Source of the DNA: CAWDMN01 sp963803155
GTDB taxonomy: Bacteria > Acidobacteriota > Terriglobia > Versatilivoradales > Versatilivoraceae
NCBI GenBank assembly: GCA_963803155.1
Contig: CAWDMN010000097.1
Location: forward strand, 1 to 64,000
Length of the DNA: 64,000 bases
Direction: 5' to 3'
The number at the start of each line of letters is the position of its first letter. The stretch's first letter is position 1. The notes below the pieces were generated by a model, which was not told the origin of the DNA, did not search any database, and saw only the letters and a list, made by a program, of their open reading frames with translations. Below are positions 37,906 to 46,155 of the stretch, piece by piece. A program made the position numbers and the translations under genes.

Positions 37906-38847
37906 GAAAAACCTCGTAAAAATGTCGTTTTTCAACAAAAAGTCAAAACTTTTGATCATCGGGCTCTCTTTCCGCTACTCTAATTGAGACGCAAAAGTCA
38001 ACGATTTTGAGACAAGTTTTGGAATGGGTTTAGTAAGTCCCTAAAGTCCAAATGGTTGAATTATGACCAGCGGCCACGTAATTCCGAAGTTGGCTTTGAA
38101 AGAGGGGGGGGGGGTTGATGGCGGGATTCCTGTCGGCGGGAAGTCACATCAACATTGAAGCGGTAAGGTTTATCCCAAAATTATATTTTGACTTTGTCTC
38201 CTGCTTCCAACGAAACTATGTCGCGGAATTCCCTCGCAAATCCATCGTTCGCTTTCCCCGTCGGAGAATAGAAGCAAGAGAATGTAGCTATTTATTTTGA
38301 TTTCCCCTGTACATTTTCCCATCATGCCATGGTCGTGAAGGACGGGATAAGAGACCAATATGGATTTTGCCAATTCATTTTTGAAATCTTGAGGCGGGTA
38401 CGGAAGAGTCTTTTCTGGGGAAGCTAGCAGCGATAATTGTCGATGGCACGAATTTGCTTCTACATATCTCTCTTTTCTCCACTCAGGGGCGGGCATGTGC
38501 CAGAGTCCCCCATAATGCCTCCAATTTGAGCTATCAATCACGCTGGTGGCGGGATTGGCCTGAAGATTGATTGCAGTATTCAAGAATATTGTCGTTTACA
38601 GGCAGCAAGCATCACCCCGCACTCTTGGCCTGCTCTGCTTGTTGGAGCCATAATCGTCCGGTCTCGGCAGTGGAGCCAGTTTGTTGTTGGATCGATTTTT
38701 CTAATGTCTTCAGCAGGGAATCCTCTGGAAACCAGGTCAATCCCAGATGGATCTGCTCCCCGGTCTCGGCTAGCCGGCGAGGCTGAAAGGCCGCACTGGC
38801 CTTGTTGTTTACTGGTTGTTACCGTGCGGCTTAGTTGAGCCTGATTC
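37906..38847. other. Intergenic region without evident genes
   Basis: About 940 bp between rplM and the TPR-PEGA gene, which are transcribed in the same direction. It contains an 11-nt G run (38104-38114). A 137-codon minus-strand frame at 38170-38583 has no recognised motif, no ribosome-binding site and uneven composition, and I do not call it. No tRNA or terminator is evident. Confidence 0.5.
38104..38114. repeat. Poly-G tract (11 nt)
   Basis: Eleven consecutive G in an intergenic stretch. Such runs are prone to slippage and to sequencing error; no gene start is near enough to suggest phase control. Confidence 0.6.
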
Positions 38848-40269
38848 TCACAGATAACAAGGATCCGCTAGACTCATCATTTGCAGCTTTCCCAGAAGAT
38901 CGAAGGCATTTTCCGTCGAAGGAGGGAAGATAATCCGCGGGCCAATTGCTTTTCGTAACTGGCGATGTAGAGCCTGGGCCTTTCGATTGTCTGGACGAAT
39001 TTCACTGTTGGGAAGATCAGTCCCTTTTTTTATTTTGTCGGGAAGTTGCGCCCAAAGTGTCCGTAGTTCTAAATCATCGGGAGCAATTTTTAAAGCCAGC
39101 TTCAGATTCACCAATGCATCAGGCCATTGTTGGAGCTGAACTTCCGGTCGAATTTTCGACAGAAGTTGGTCCCGCATGGCCCGTCTGAGCTGGAGAGCAA
39201 ATTCATTCCGAGGATCAGCAGCCAGAATTCTTTCACATGCGTGATTTGCTTCGGTTAATTTCCCTTGCAGGAAGAGAGTTCTAATCTGGTCCTGCTCTGC
39301 CAGATTTGAATCGACCTCTTCCGCGCCACTTTTTCTAGTTGGCTCCAGTTGAATCGACAAATTGGCATTTTCCCCTTTATTGACCGGGAGGTAACGCACA
39401 ATGGGGACAAAACCTGACTTTTCAATTTTTATCTCATAATTTCCCGGGACTATCGGATCGATCCGGAGATTGGTTTCGCCGCGCGGAACTCCATTGATAA
39501 AAACTTGGGCCCCCGTTGGGGTAGAACTGACCCCAAGCACCGCAAAAGAAGTCTCTACTGACTTTATCCGCAAACCAAAAGAGAGGAGCCGGATCAGGAT
39601 AAAAAGCGAAAACAGGATCGCGGCTGCCGCTCCGCCTCTGATCAACCACAATTTTCTAACTTCCGGATTTTGCAAAGCAAGAACCCATCCGGAAATCTGA
39701 GCGGAGAGCTCCTTGAAAACCATGGCTCCAGAGGAATTGCGGTTCCTGGCTGCTGCCAATTCCTCTTCCGAAGGTAATGGTTCTCCGAGGCTTTCCTCGT
39801 TGGCCGTCGCCTCGGATAATCCTGCTGACTGACTGAGCATATTTACCCCATTGGCACATTCTGGGGACGCAGTATCTTCGTTGGAAATTATCGATGGGCT
39901 GAGGACGTTCGCGGTATCCAGCCCCACCCCGCGCAATTTCCCCAGACATAATTCCATTTGATCCTGGACGGATTTATCTTGTGGTTCCAATTCGTGCAGA
40001 AAATTTAAAATTGGCAAACATTCCACATAATTCCCTGCCTGGAAATGCAGCTGCGCCTCATGACGCAGACTTTCATTATGTGCCGCCAATTCAGCCTGCA
40101 AATGGTCGTCTTCTTCGCGTCTCGCCTGTTGAAGCAAGGCTGTGGCCTCAGCATTTTCAGGGTCCAATTGCAGAATATGCCGGGCAATTTCAGCGCAAGC
40201 AAAATAATTGCGGGCTTCCAGACACTCCCGGCTTTTCCTGACCAATATCTCTACCGGCTCCCAAATCAA
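38848..40269 (-). CDS. TPR - membrane helix - PEGA - TPR protein
   Basis: A 473-residue single-pass membrane protein. Residues 5-115 hold helical TPR-like pairs (ARNYFACAEIARHILQLDPE, QAGNYVECLPILNFLHELEP). A low-complexity linker leads to one transmembrane helix at about 207-232. A PEGA domain at 244-310 (VSSTPTGAQVFINGVPRGET, then VPGNYEIKIEKSGF) would lie outside the cytoplasm, followed by further TPRs at about 320-410. PEGA domains are thought to bind surface carbohydrate or S-layer. The start is TTG 40269, six bases after ggagga. No partner is obvious; a scaffold role at the envelope is inferred. Confidence 0.8.
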   Translation of the reverse strand: MIWEPVEILVRKSRECLEARNYFACAEIARHILQLDPENAEATALLQQARREEDDHLQAELAAHNESLRHEAQLHFQAGNYVECLPILNFLHELEPQDKSVQDQMELCLGKLRGVGLDTANVLSPSIISNEDTASPECANGVNMLSQSAGLSEATANEESLGEPLPSEEELAAARNRNSSGAMVFKELSAQISGWVLALQNPEVRKLWLIRGGAAAAILFSLFILIRLLSFGLRIKSVETSFAVLGVSSTPTGAQVFINGVPRGETNLRIDPIVPGNYEIKIEKSGFVPIVRYLPVNKGENANLSIQLEPTRKSGAEEVDSNLAEQDQIRTLFLQGKLTEANHACERILAADPRNEFALQLRRAMRDQLLSKIRPEVQLQQWPDALVNLKLALKIAPDDLELRTLWAQLPDKIKKGTDLPNSEIRPDNRKAQALHRQLRKAIGPRIIFPPSTENAFDLLGKLQMMSLADPCYL

Positions 40270-40580
40270 CGGTTCCTCCCTATTACACCATGCTAGCGGA
40301 CTGCGCAGCCTCTTCTTGCGAAATGTACGATTGAATTATATCCTTCACGAAGGCTAGCTACTAAAGCCATGGATAAAAATGGACGAGGCCCGAGGTGAAA
40401 GACAGATGGAAGGGTCAATCGTTTTCCCGCAATCAAAGCTAATGTCAACCCGCTCATCCTTTCATTAAAATCGTCAAATCATTGTCAAACTGTAACCAAT
40501 TTTAAGGATGTGCTATATTAATAAATAATCTCACAGGCAAGGTCCATTAAGTTTTTCTTTGTTTTTGGAGGAAGCCCCCG
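40270..40580. other. Divergent promoter region
   Basis: About 310 bp between the TPR-PEGA gene and comM, which diverge. It is AT-rich near comM, with TATATT at about 40513, but the matching -35 is weak. The ribosome-binding site ggagg for comM ends it. Confidence 0.45.
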
Positions 40581-42113
40581 ATGCTATTCAAAGCGTTGAG
40601 TGCGGCCGTATTCGGAATTGACGCCTATATCGTCGAAGTCGAAGTCGATATTTCCGCAGGCATGGGAAATTTTTTGACCGTGGGATTGCCTGATGCGGCC
40701 GTCAAAGAAAGCAAAGAACGCATCAAGGCAGCCATTAAAAATTGTGAGCTGGATTACCCCTTTCAAAACATCACCATCAACTTGGCTCCCGCCGATATCA
40801 AGAAGGAGGGATCTGGTTTTGACCTTCCCATGGCGATCGGCATCCTGGGCACCATGGGTGACATATTAAAAAAAGACTTGAAAGATTTTCTCTTTTTGGG
40901 GGAGCTTTCATTGGATGGCAGTCTGCGTCCGATCAAGGGCGCATTGTCAATCGCCGTTGCCGCTCAACAAAAGGGGATCAGCAACGTAGTGCTTCCCCTT
41001 GAAAATGCCCGCGAGGCCGCGGTGGTGCATGGCATTTCGGTCTATGGAATGAAATCCCTCCTCCAGGTGCTCGACCTGATCAATGGAACGGATAAAATTG
41101 ATCCAATCACGGTGGACCCGGAATCGCTTCTGCGGGAGAGTGTCCAGTATCCGTTGGATTTTAAAGACGTCAAAGGCCAATTCCAAGCGAAACGGGCCAT
41201 TGAAGTCGCGACTGCCGGTGGGCACAACTTGCTGATGATTGGCCCTCCAGGTTCCGGCAAGACCATGCTAGCCAAACGGATCCCAGGGATTTTGCCCTCT
41301 CTCTCCTTCGAGGAAGCGATTGAAACCACTAAAATTCATTCTGTCTGCGGCTTGTTGAACTCGGGAAAAGGACTTGTAGAAGGACGTCCTTTTCGTTCTC
41401 CGCACCACACGATTTCCGATGCTGGGCTTATCGGGGGAGGCGCTATTCCCAAACCAGGAGAGGTCAGCCTGGCTCATAATGGAGTATTATTCCTGGATGA
41501 ACTGCCGGAATTTGCGCGCAATGTCCTGGAGGTAATGCGCCAACCCTTGGAAGACGGGCAGGTCACGATTTCCCGAGCCGCCACCTCTTTGACATTTCCT
41601 TCCCGCTTCATGCTGGCCGCTGCCATGAATCCCTGTCCGTGTGGCTTTTTCAATGACCCTACCCGGGAATGTTCCTGCACTCCAGCCATCATTCAACGAT
41701 ATGTGTCCAAGATATCCGGGCCTTTGTTGGATCGGATTGATATCCATGTCGACGTTCCCGCCGTCAAATACGCCGAACTGTCCACTAAGACACCAGGAGA
41801 AAGCTCAGAGCTGATTCGCCAGAGAATCTGCAGGACGAGGCGAATTCAACAAGAACGATTCAAAAAGGAAAAAGTTTTTGCCAACGCGCAAATGACTCCT
41901 CGCTTGATTCGGACCCATTGTGAGATTGATAGTGAATCGCAGCGCCACCTGGAACAGGCTATGACAAAGATGGGGCTTAGTGCCCGCGCTTACGATCGCA
42001 TCCTAAAAGTCGCCCGTACAATTGCCGATATGGAGGAACAACAGAACATTGCAGACCGGCATATTTCTGAAGCGATTCAATACCGGAGTTTAGACCGGAC
42101 CTATTGGGCATAA
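40581..42113 (+). CDS. comM: YifB/ComM family Mg-chelatase-like AAA+ ATPase
   Basis: A 510-residue, full-length protein. In naturally transformable bacteria ComM is a hexameric helicase that promotes branch migration when incoming DNA recombines. The N-terminal ChlI-like domain has GLPDAAVKESKERIKAAIKN and NLAPADIKKEGSGFDLPMAI; the Walker A is GPPGSGKT (residues 221-228), Walker B LFLDELPEF, and the insert NPCPCGFFNDPTRECSC has clustered cysteines. The C-terminal lid domain ends QYRSLDRTYWA. About 480 bp of its 3' end is duplicated at 53033-53519. Confidence 0.93.
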   Translation: MLFKALSAAVFGIDAYIVEVEVDISAGMGNFLTVGLPDAAVKESKERIKAAIKNCELDYPFQNITINLAPADIKKEGSGFDLPMAIGILGTMGDILKKDLKDFLFLGELSLDGSLRPIKGALSIAVAAQQKGISNVVLPLENAREAAVVHGISVYGMKSLLQVLDLINGTDKIDPITVDPESLLRESVQYPLDFKDVKGQFQAKRAIEVATAGGHNLLMIGPPGSGKTMLAKRIPGILPSLSFEEAIETTKIHSVCGLLNSGKGLVEGRPFRSPHHTISDAGLIGGGAIPKPGEVSLAHNGVLFLDELPEFARNVLEVMRQPLEDGQVTISRAATSLTFPSRFMLAAAMNPCPCGFFNDPTRECSCTPAIIQRYVSKISGPLLDRIDIHVDVPAVKYAELSTKTPGESSELIRQRICRTRRIQQERFKKEKVFANAQMTPRLIRTHCEIDSESQRHLEQAMTKMGLSARAYDRILKVARTIADMEEQQNIADRHISEAIQYRSLDRTYWA

Positions 42114-42424
42114 CAGAATTCAGGCAAAAAAACAAAAAGAGCAAAAAGTGCCGCAGGAGGCCCTGAAAAAGATTATCTTGGATGCTCCCTGTGAGAAATC
42201 GGCTGTTTCCAAGCGGGCTAAGAATAAGATTCAGAAACTGCTTCCCAGCGGTTTGGCAACTATGCCATTGGCATGCTTATTTGACTGCGGTGAACCAGGG
42301 TGGTGGTTTTTAGCCAATCGCTCCAGCAGGTGCCCCTTACTAACTGGCCTATAATCAATCAATGATAATTGGCCCTCCAGGTGCAAGAGTGAAAACGTGG
42401 TACGATTTAACTAGGAGGTGCTGT
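42114..42424. other. Intergenic region after comM
   Basis: About 310 bp with no confident gene or terminator. Its end contains a 20-nt near-copy of the comM Walker A coding sequence (42363-42382). The ribosome-binding site aggaggtg for the next gene lies at about 42413-42420. Confidence 0.45.
42363..42382 (+). repeat. Short near-copy of the comM Walker A coding sequence
   Basis: 19 of 20 bases match 41233-41252 in comM (TGATnATTGGCCCTCCAGGT). If a 4-nt gap is allowed the match continues for about six bases (gcaaga). It may be a scrap of a second comM copy or coincidence. Confidence 0.4.
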
Positions 42425-43627
42425 ATGAAATCAGTTCAATGGATTATGCGCATGGTGCTTTGCCTCGGGTGCATGTTGCTTCTGGCAATCGGCCTTGTCG
42501 CGCAAGAACAAGCGCCTCCCGAAAAGACTCCTGACCAGCAACTTTCAAACGACCAGCTGGCGACCTTGGTCGCACCTATCGCTCTTTACCCGGACTCTCT
42601 GCTCAGCCAGGTGCTAGTCGCGGCTACCTATCCGCTGGAAATTGTCGAGGCGGGACAGTGGCTCGAGAAAAACCGCAATTTGCAGGGAAAGGATCTGGTG
42701 GAAGCAGCACTCCAGCAGAATTGGGATCCCAGCATCCAAGCTCTTGTAGCTTTCCCCGATGTGATCGAGCGCTTAAACGCGGACATCCGCTGGACAACTG
42801 ATCTTGGCAACGCCTTCCTGTCGCAACAGCCCGATGTGATGAATGCCGTGCAGCGGTTGCGAATCCAAGCCAAATCGAATGGCAAGTTGGAATCCAGCCC
42901 GAAGGAAACCGTTACGACTGAACAACAAGGGGACAAATCTGTGGTTGTGATTAAACCGGCCGACCCAGAGGTCGTTTACGTTCCTTACTATAATCCTGAA
43001 TATATTTGGGGCCCGCCTCTCTACGGTTATTATGCCGGATGGAATTATCCTTTTTATGGCTTTGGATTTGGCCCGGGCATTTACATCGGCGGTTTTTTTG
43101 GTGGACTGGGGTGGGGTGGTTGGGGATGGGGCATGAATTGGTACGGATGCTCGATTATGCAGAACCCTTACTTTTTCAATCATTATGGTTATTACAGCCA
43201 TGGATATCATGGGTACGGCGCATGGTCTCACGATCCAGTCCACAGGATGGGAGTCCAATATTCGAACGCAACTCTAAATCAACGCTATGGCGTAGCCACG
43301 ATGGCGCGAGGCCAATCCAGAGGCATGCAATATGGCGGGCCGCAACAAAACTCAGCGCCCCGGGCCAATATGAGTCAAGCCGACGGTTGGATTCGTTTCA
43401 GTCAAACGGGGACGACCAGCCAAGTGACGCAACGCGGATACGCTTCTCCTTCGGACAATTCCAGAAGCAGCGCAAATCGTTCGACTCCCTCCTCTGGTGG
43501 GAATCACAGCGCGCCTAGCTATCATTCCGCGCCCTCCTCCGGGGGCGGCCAATCCGCTCGCTCTGCTAGTAGCGGCGGATCTCACTCGGGTGGTGGTTCC
43601 TCGGGTGGCGGCCGCGGGCGACGTTAA
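42425..43627 (+). CDS. DUF3300 domain-containing secreted protein
   Basis: A 400-residue protein, start at ATG 42425 after a strong aggagg. A signal peptide (VLCLGCMLLLAIGLVAQEQA) is followed by the DUF3300 domain (about 40-200) with LVAPIALYPDSLLSQVLVAA and VYVPYYNPEYIWGPPLYGYY. The middle is a hydrophobic glycine/tyrosine/tryptophan-rich stretch, and the last 70 residues are serine/glycine-rich and probably disordered. Function is unknown in the family; an envelope location is likely. It lies nine bases before the glycosidase gene and may be co-transcribed with it. Confidence 0.85.
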   Translation: MKSVQWIMRMVLCLGCMLLLAIGLVAQEQAPPEKTPDQQLSNDQLATLVAPIALYPDSLLSQVLVAATYPLEIVEAGQWLEKNRNLQGKDLVEAALQQNWDPSIQALVAFPDVIERLNADIRWTTDLGNAFLSQQPDVMNAVQRLRIQAKSNGKLESSPKETVTTEQQGDKSVVVIKPADPEVVYVPYYNPEYIWGPPLYGYYAGWNYPFYGFGFGPGIYIGGFFGGLGWGGWGWGMNWYGCSIMQNPYFFNHYGYYSHGYHGYGAWSHDPVHRMGVQYSNATLNQRYGVATMARGQSRGMQYGGPQQNSAPRANMSQADGWIRFSQTGTTSQVTQRGYASPSDNSRSSANRSTPSSGGNHSAPSYHSAPSSGGGQSARSASSGGSHSGGGSSGGGRGRR

Positions 43628-43636
43628 GGATACGCC

Positions 43637-45889
43637 ATGAACCGTCGCGAGTTTCACAAGAGTCTTCTTACAACTGGATTGGGAACCTTACTCACCACTA
43701 CACATTTTGCCATGCCCGAAAAGGAGGAGTCCCGCGGCGGCTCATTGCCTCTGCTTCATTTCGATTCGCAATCCTATCTTTTGGGTGACAAACGGTTCCA
43801 CTTGATTTCTGGAGAATTTCATTATTTCCGGGTCCCCAAGGTTGATTGGCGACGGCGCATGCAGCTTTTCAAACAGGCGGGCGGCAACTGCCTGGCGACA
43901 TACATTCCCTGGATTCTGCACGAGCCCCAGGAAGGCAAATTTGTCTTCGGCGGTGAGGATGGGGTTCGCGACGTGGAAGGTTTCCTGAAACTAGCTCGGG
44001 AAGAGGAACTTTACGTCATCGCTCGACCAGGACCTTACCAGTACTCTGAAATACGCTATGCCGGACTCCCGGCCTGGCTATGCGAAAATTACCCACAAGT
44101 ACTGGCGCAAAGGCTGGATGGTAAACCCATTGATCAGGCATCGATTTCTTATTTACATCCGCTCTTTCTTGAAAAAGTCGCCCGTTGGTTCAAACAGGTA
44201 ACACCGCTAATCTCACGCCACACTCTCCCTAAAGGAGGATCAGTCGCTCTGGTGCAGTTGGACAATGAGCTGATGGGTATTCATCTCTGGAATGGATCGG
44301 CGGATTATAATCCTGTCACTATGGGCTTTGGCCAGACTGGTGGCCGTTACCCTGTTTTCCTGCGCAACCGATACGGGAGTATCCAAGAATTGAATGCTTC
44401 CTATGCAACTCATTTTGTGGATTTCGAGTCAGTACGTCCCGTAACACCTGCTGAAACGGAAAAACCGGCGGAAGTCCGATGCATGAAAGATTACTTTGAT
44501 TTTTATTGTGCAGGCATTGCGGAGTATGCCAGCGTGCTGGCCCAGAAACTGCGATTGGAAGAAATTGACACGCCGCTTGTCCACAACTCGGGGAACCCCG
44601 ACATGAATGCTTACTACCTCGAAATGGTGCGCCGTCTTGGTGAAGGGTTTTTGCTGGGTTCTGACCACTATTACAATTTGGGTCCCGACTGGCCGCAAAA
44701 TAACCCGACCCCGCAATACGCGATCAACATTTTCTATTCATTGGAAATGCTCCGGCTGATGGGATTTCCCCCTACCGTCATGGAGATGCCTTCTGGGAGC
44801 GCCTCTGAATGGCCTCCAATTACCCCCCAGGATGCCCAAGCCTGTTACTTGGCCAACCTGGCCTTTGGCATGCGCGGGCATAATTACTATATTTTTACGG
44901 GTGGGCCCAATCCCGACGGGATTGGCGAGAACTCCGACATGTACGATTACGGCGCTCCTATCGGTGCACGCAACGAAGTACGACCACTTTATAAGGTTCA
45001 GAAGGAGTTCCACCAACTGATTGGGGAACATGCATGGCTTGCCACGGCGGAAAGGGAATATGATGTTCATGTTGGCCTTGATTTTGAATTCGGACGAGCT
45101 GCCAATTATTGGAAGGGCACGGGCGGACAGCTGCTGAATCCCACAGAAGCCTGGAAGTTTCAGCTGCGTGGCCTTCTGACTTCCACTTTCTCCGCAAGTT
45201 TTGCTCCTCGGCTCTGCCGCCTGGACAGTATCGAGTCGGTGGAAGCCCAGAACACGCCTTTGGTCGTTTGCTCTTCATCAAGCATGGCGGAAAATCAACA
45301 AACACAGCTGGTGCGTTACCTGCAAAAAGGTGGAAAATTGCTGCTGGCACCAGTATTGCCGGTAGTGGACGAGAAGCTGCAGCCTTGCACCGTGTTGCGT
45401 GACTTCTTGGGCCGACCAGAAGTGACGGAATTTTCCCGGACGAATCGTCGTGTTACGGTGGGGAAAGTACAAAACATCTTTGTCAATGGGGCAATCTTCA
45501 CGACTTTGAAACTTCCTCCTGGCGCGATTTTATTAGGGGAAGAAGAATTCACACAAAGCCCCGTGGCCTGGCGCTTGACAACCCCTGGGGGCGGAATCGT
45601 CATCTTCCTTGGTTTTCGATGGATGCATGCCAAAGTGGAGCATGCTGCAATGTTGGCTGAGCTTTTGGAATTGCTGGGAGCCAACCGGAAAGTTCATTGT
45701 TCCAATCCAGCCGTATGGACGGCCCTGCATACTTCCGGCCAGAAATCCTTACTTTTTGTACTCAATCTCTACTCTTCACCCAACAGCGTGCATTTACAGT
45801 GCCGACCTTCACATTCACGCCAGATGATTGACTTGGGGATACGAGAACTGGCTCCGATGACTGTAGAATGCATCGACGTCGGCAGTTAA
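43637..45889 (+). CDS. GH35-like beta-galactosidase
   Basis: A 750-residue glycosidase, probably exported by the Tat route: MNRREFHKSLLTTGLG carries a twin arginine. The N-terminal TIM barrel fits family GH35: LISGEFHYFRVPKVDWRRRM, GGNCLATYIPWILHEPQEGK, and RPGPYQYSEIRYAGLPAWL. The proton donor is likely E211 in VQLDNELMG (family pattern NE after strand 4), and the nucleophile E383 in TVMEMPSG. The C-terminal part (about 460-750) looks like a glutamine-amidotransferase-like plus beta domain. It would release terminal beta-galactose or a related sugar from oligosaccharides. The substrate is inferred from family only. Confidence 0.82.
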   Translation: MNRREFHKSLLTTGLGTLLTTTHFAMPEKEESRGGSLPLLHFDSQSYLLGDKRFHLISGEFHYFRVPKVDWRRRMQLFKQAGGNCLATYIPWILHEPQEGKFVFGGEDGVRDVEGFLKLAREEELYVIARPGPYQYSEIRYAGLPAWLCENYPQVLAQRLDGKPIDQASISYLHPLFLEKVARWFKQVTPLISRHTLPKGGSVALVQLDNELMGIHLWNGSADYNPVTMGFGQTGGRYPVFLRNRYGSIQELNASYATHFVDFESVRPVTPAETEKPAEVRCMKDYFDFYCAGIAEYASVLAQKLRLEEIDTPLVHNSGNPDMNAYYLEMVRRLGEGFLLGSDHYYNLGPDWPQNNPTPQYAINIFYSLEMLRLMGFPPTVMEMPSGSASEWPPITPQDAQACYLANLAFGMRGHNYYIFTGGPNPDGIGENSDMYDYGAPIGARNEVRPLYKVQKEFHQLIGEHAWLATAEREYDVHVGLDFEFGRAANYWKGTGGQLLNPTEAWKFQLRGLLTSTFSASFAPRLCRLDSIESVEAQNTPLVVCSSSSMAENQQTQLVRYLQKGGKLLLAPVLPVVDEKLQPCTVLRDFLGRPEVTEFSRTNRRVTVGKVQNIFVNGAIFTTLKLPPGAILLGEEEFTQSPVAWRLTTPGGGIVIFLGFRWMHAKVEHAAMLAELLELLGANRKVHCSNPAVWTALHTSGQKSLLFVLNLYSSPNSVHLQCRPSHSRQMIDLGIRELAPMTVECIDVGS

Positions 45890-45983
45890 AAAACATTCAA
45901 AGATTAACCGTAATCCCTTCCCCCGCACTGTGATTGAGCAAAGCCGGGCGCGACGCTGTGCGCGTCTTGACGCGACAAATCGC

Positions 45984-45997
45984 GGGGGGGGGGGGGG
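45984..45997. repeat. Poly-G tract (14 nt)
   Basis: Fourteen consecutive G about 160 bp upstream of the regulator gene, inside a 266-bp intergenic region. Long homopolymers like this can vary in length by slippage. A 7-bp inverted repeat (TTGTCCA 46017-46023, TGGACAA 46059-46065) follows it and could be a binding site. Confidence 0.6.
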
Positions 45998-46155
45998 CCG
46001 CGAATTTCATCTGTAGTTGTCCAGCTGATTTGCAATTTCAATATCCACTGTGATCATTTGGACAAGCTTCCTAGTCAAGCAAATTCCTTTCCCCATTCAG
46101 CATTGCCCTCGAATCCCGCTAATGCTATACTCCGCTCATTCAGGGGCCAATCCAT

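Noticed and set aside
38170..38583. 137-codon minus-strand frame in the region between rplM and the TPR-PEGA gene
   Set aside because: No recognised motif, no ribosome-binding site, odd composition; kept as intergenic.
40581..42113. comM as a true magnesium-chelatase subunit
   Set aside because: The layout is ChlI-like N-domain plus AAA+ plus cysteine insert of YifB/ComM, and no chelatase partner genes are present.
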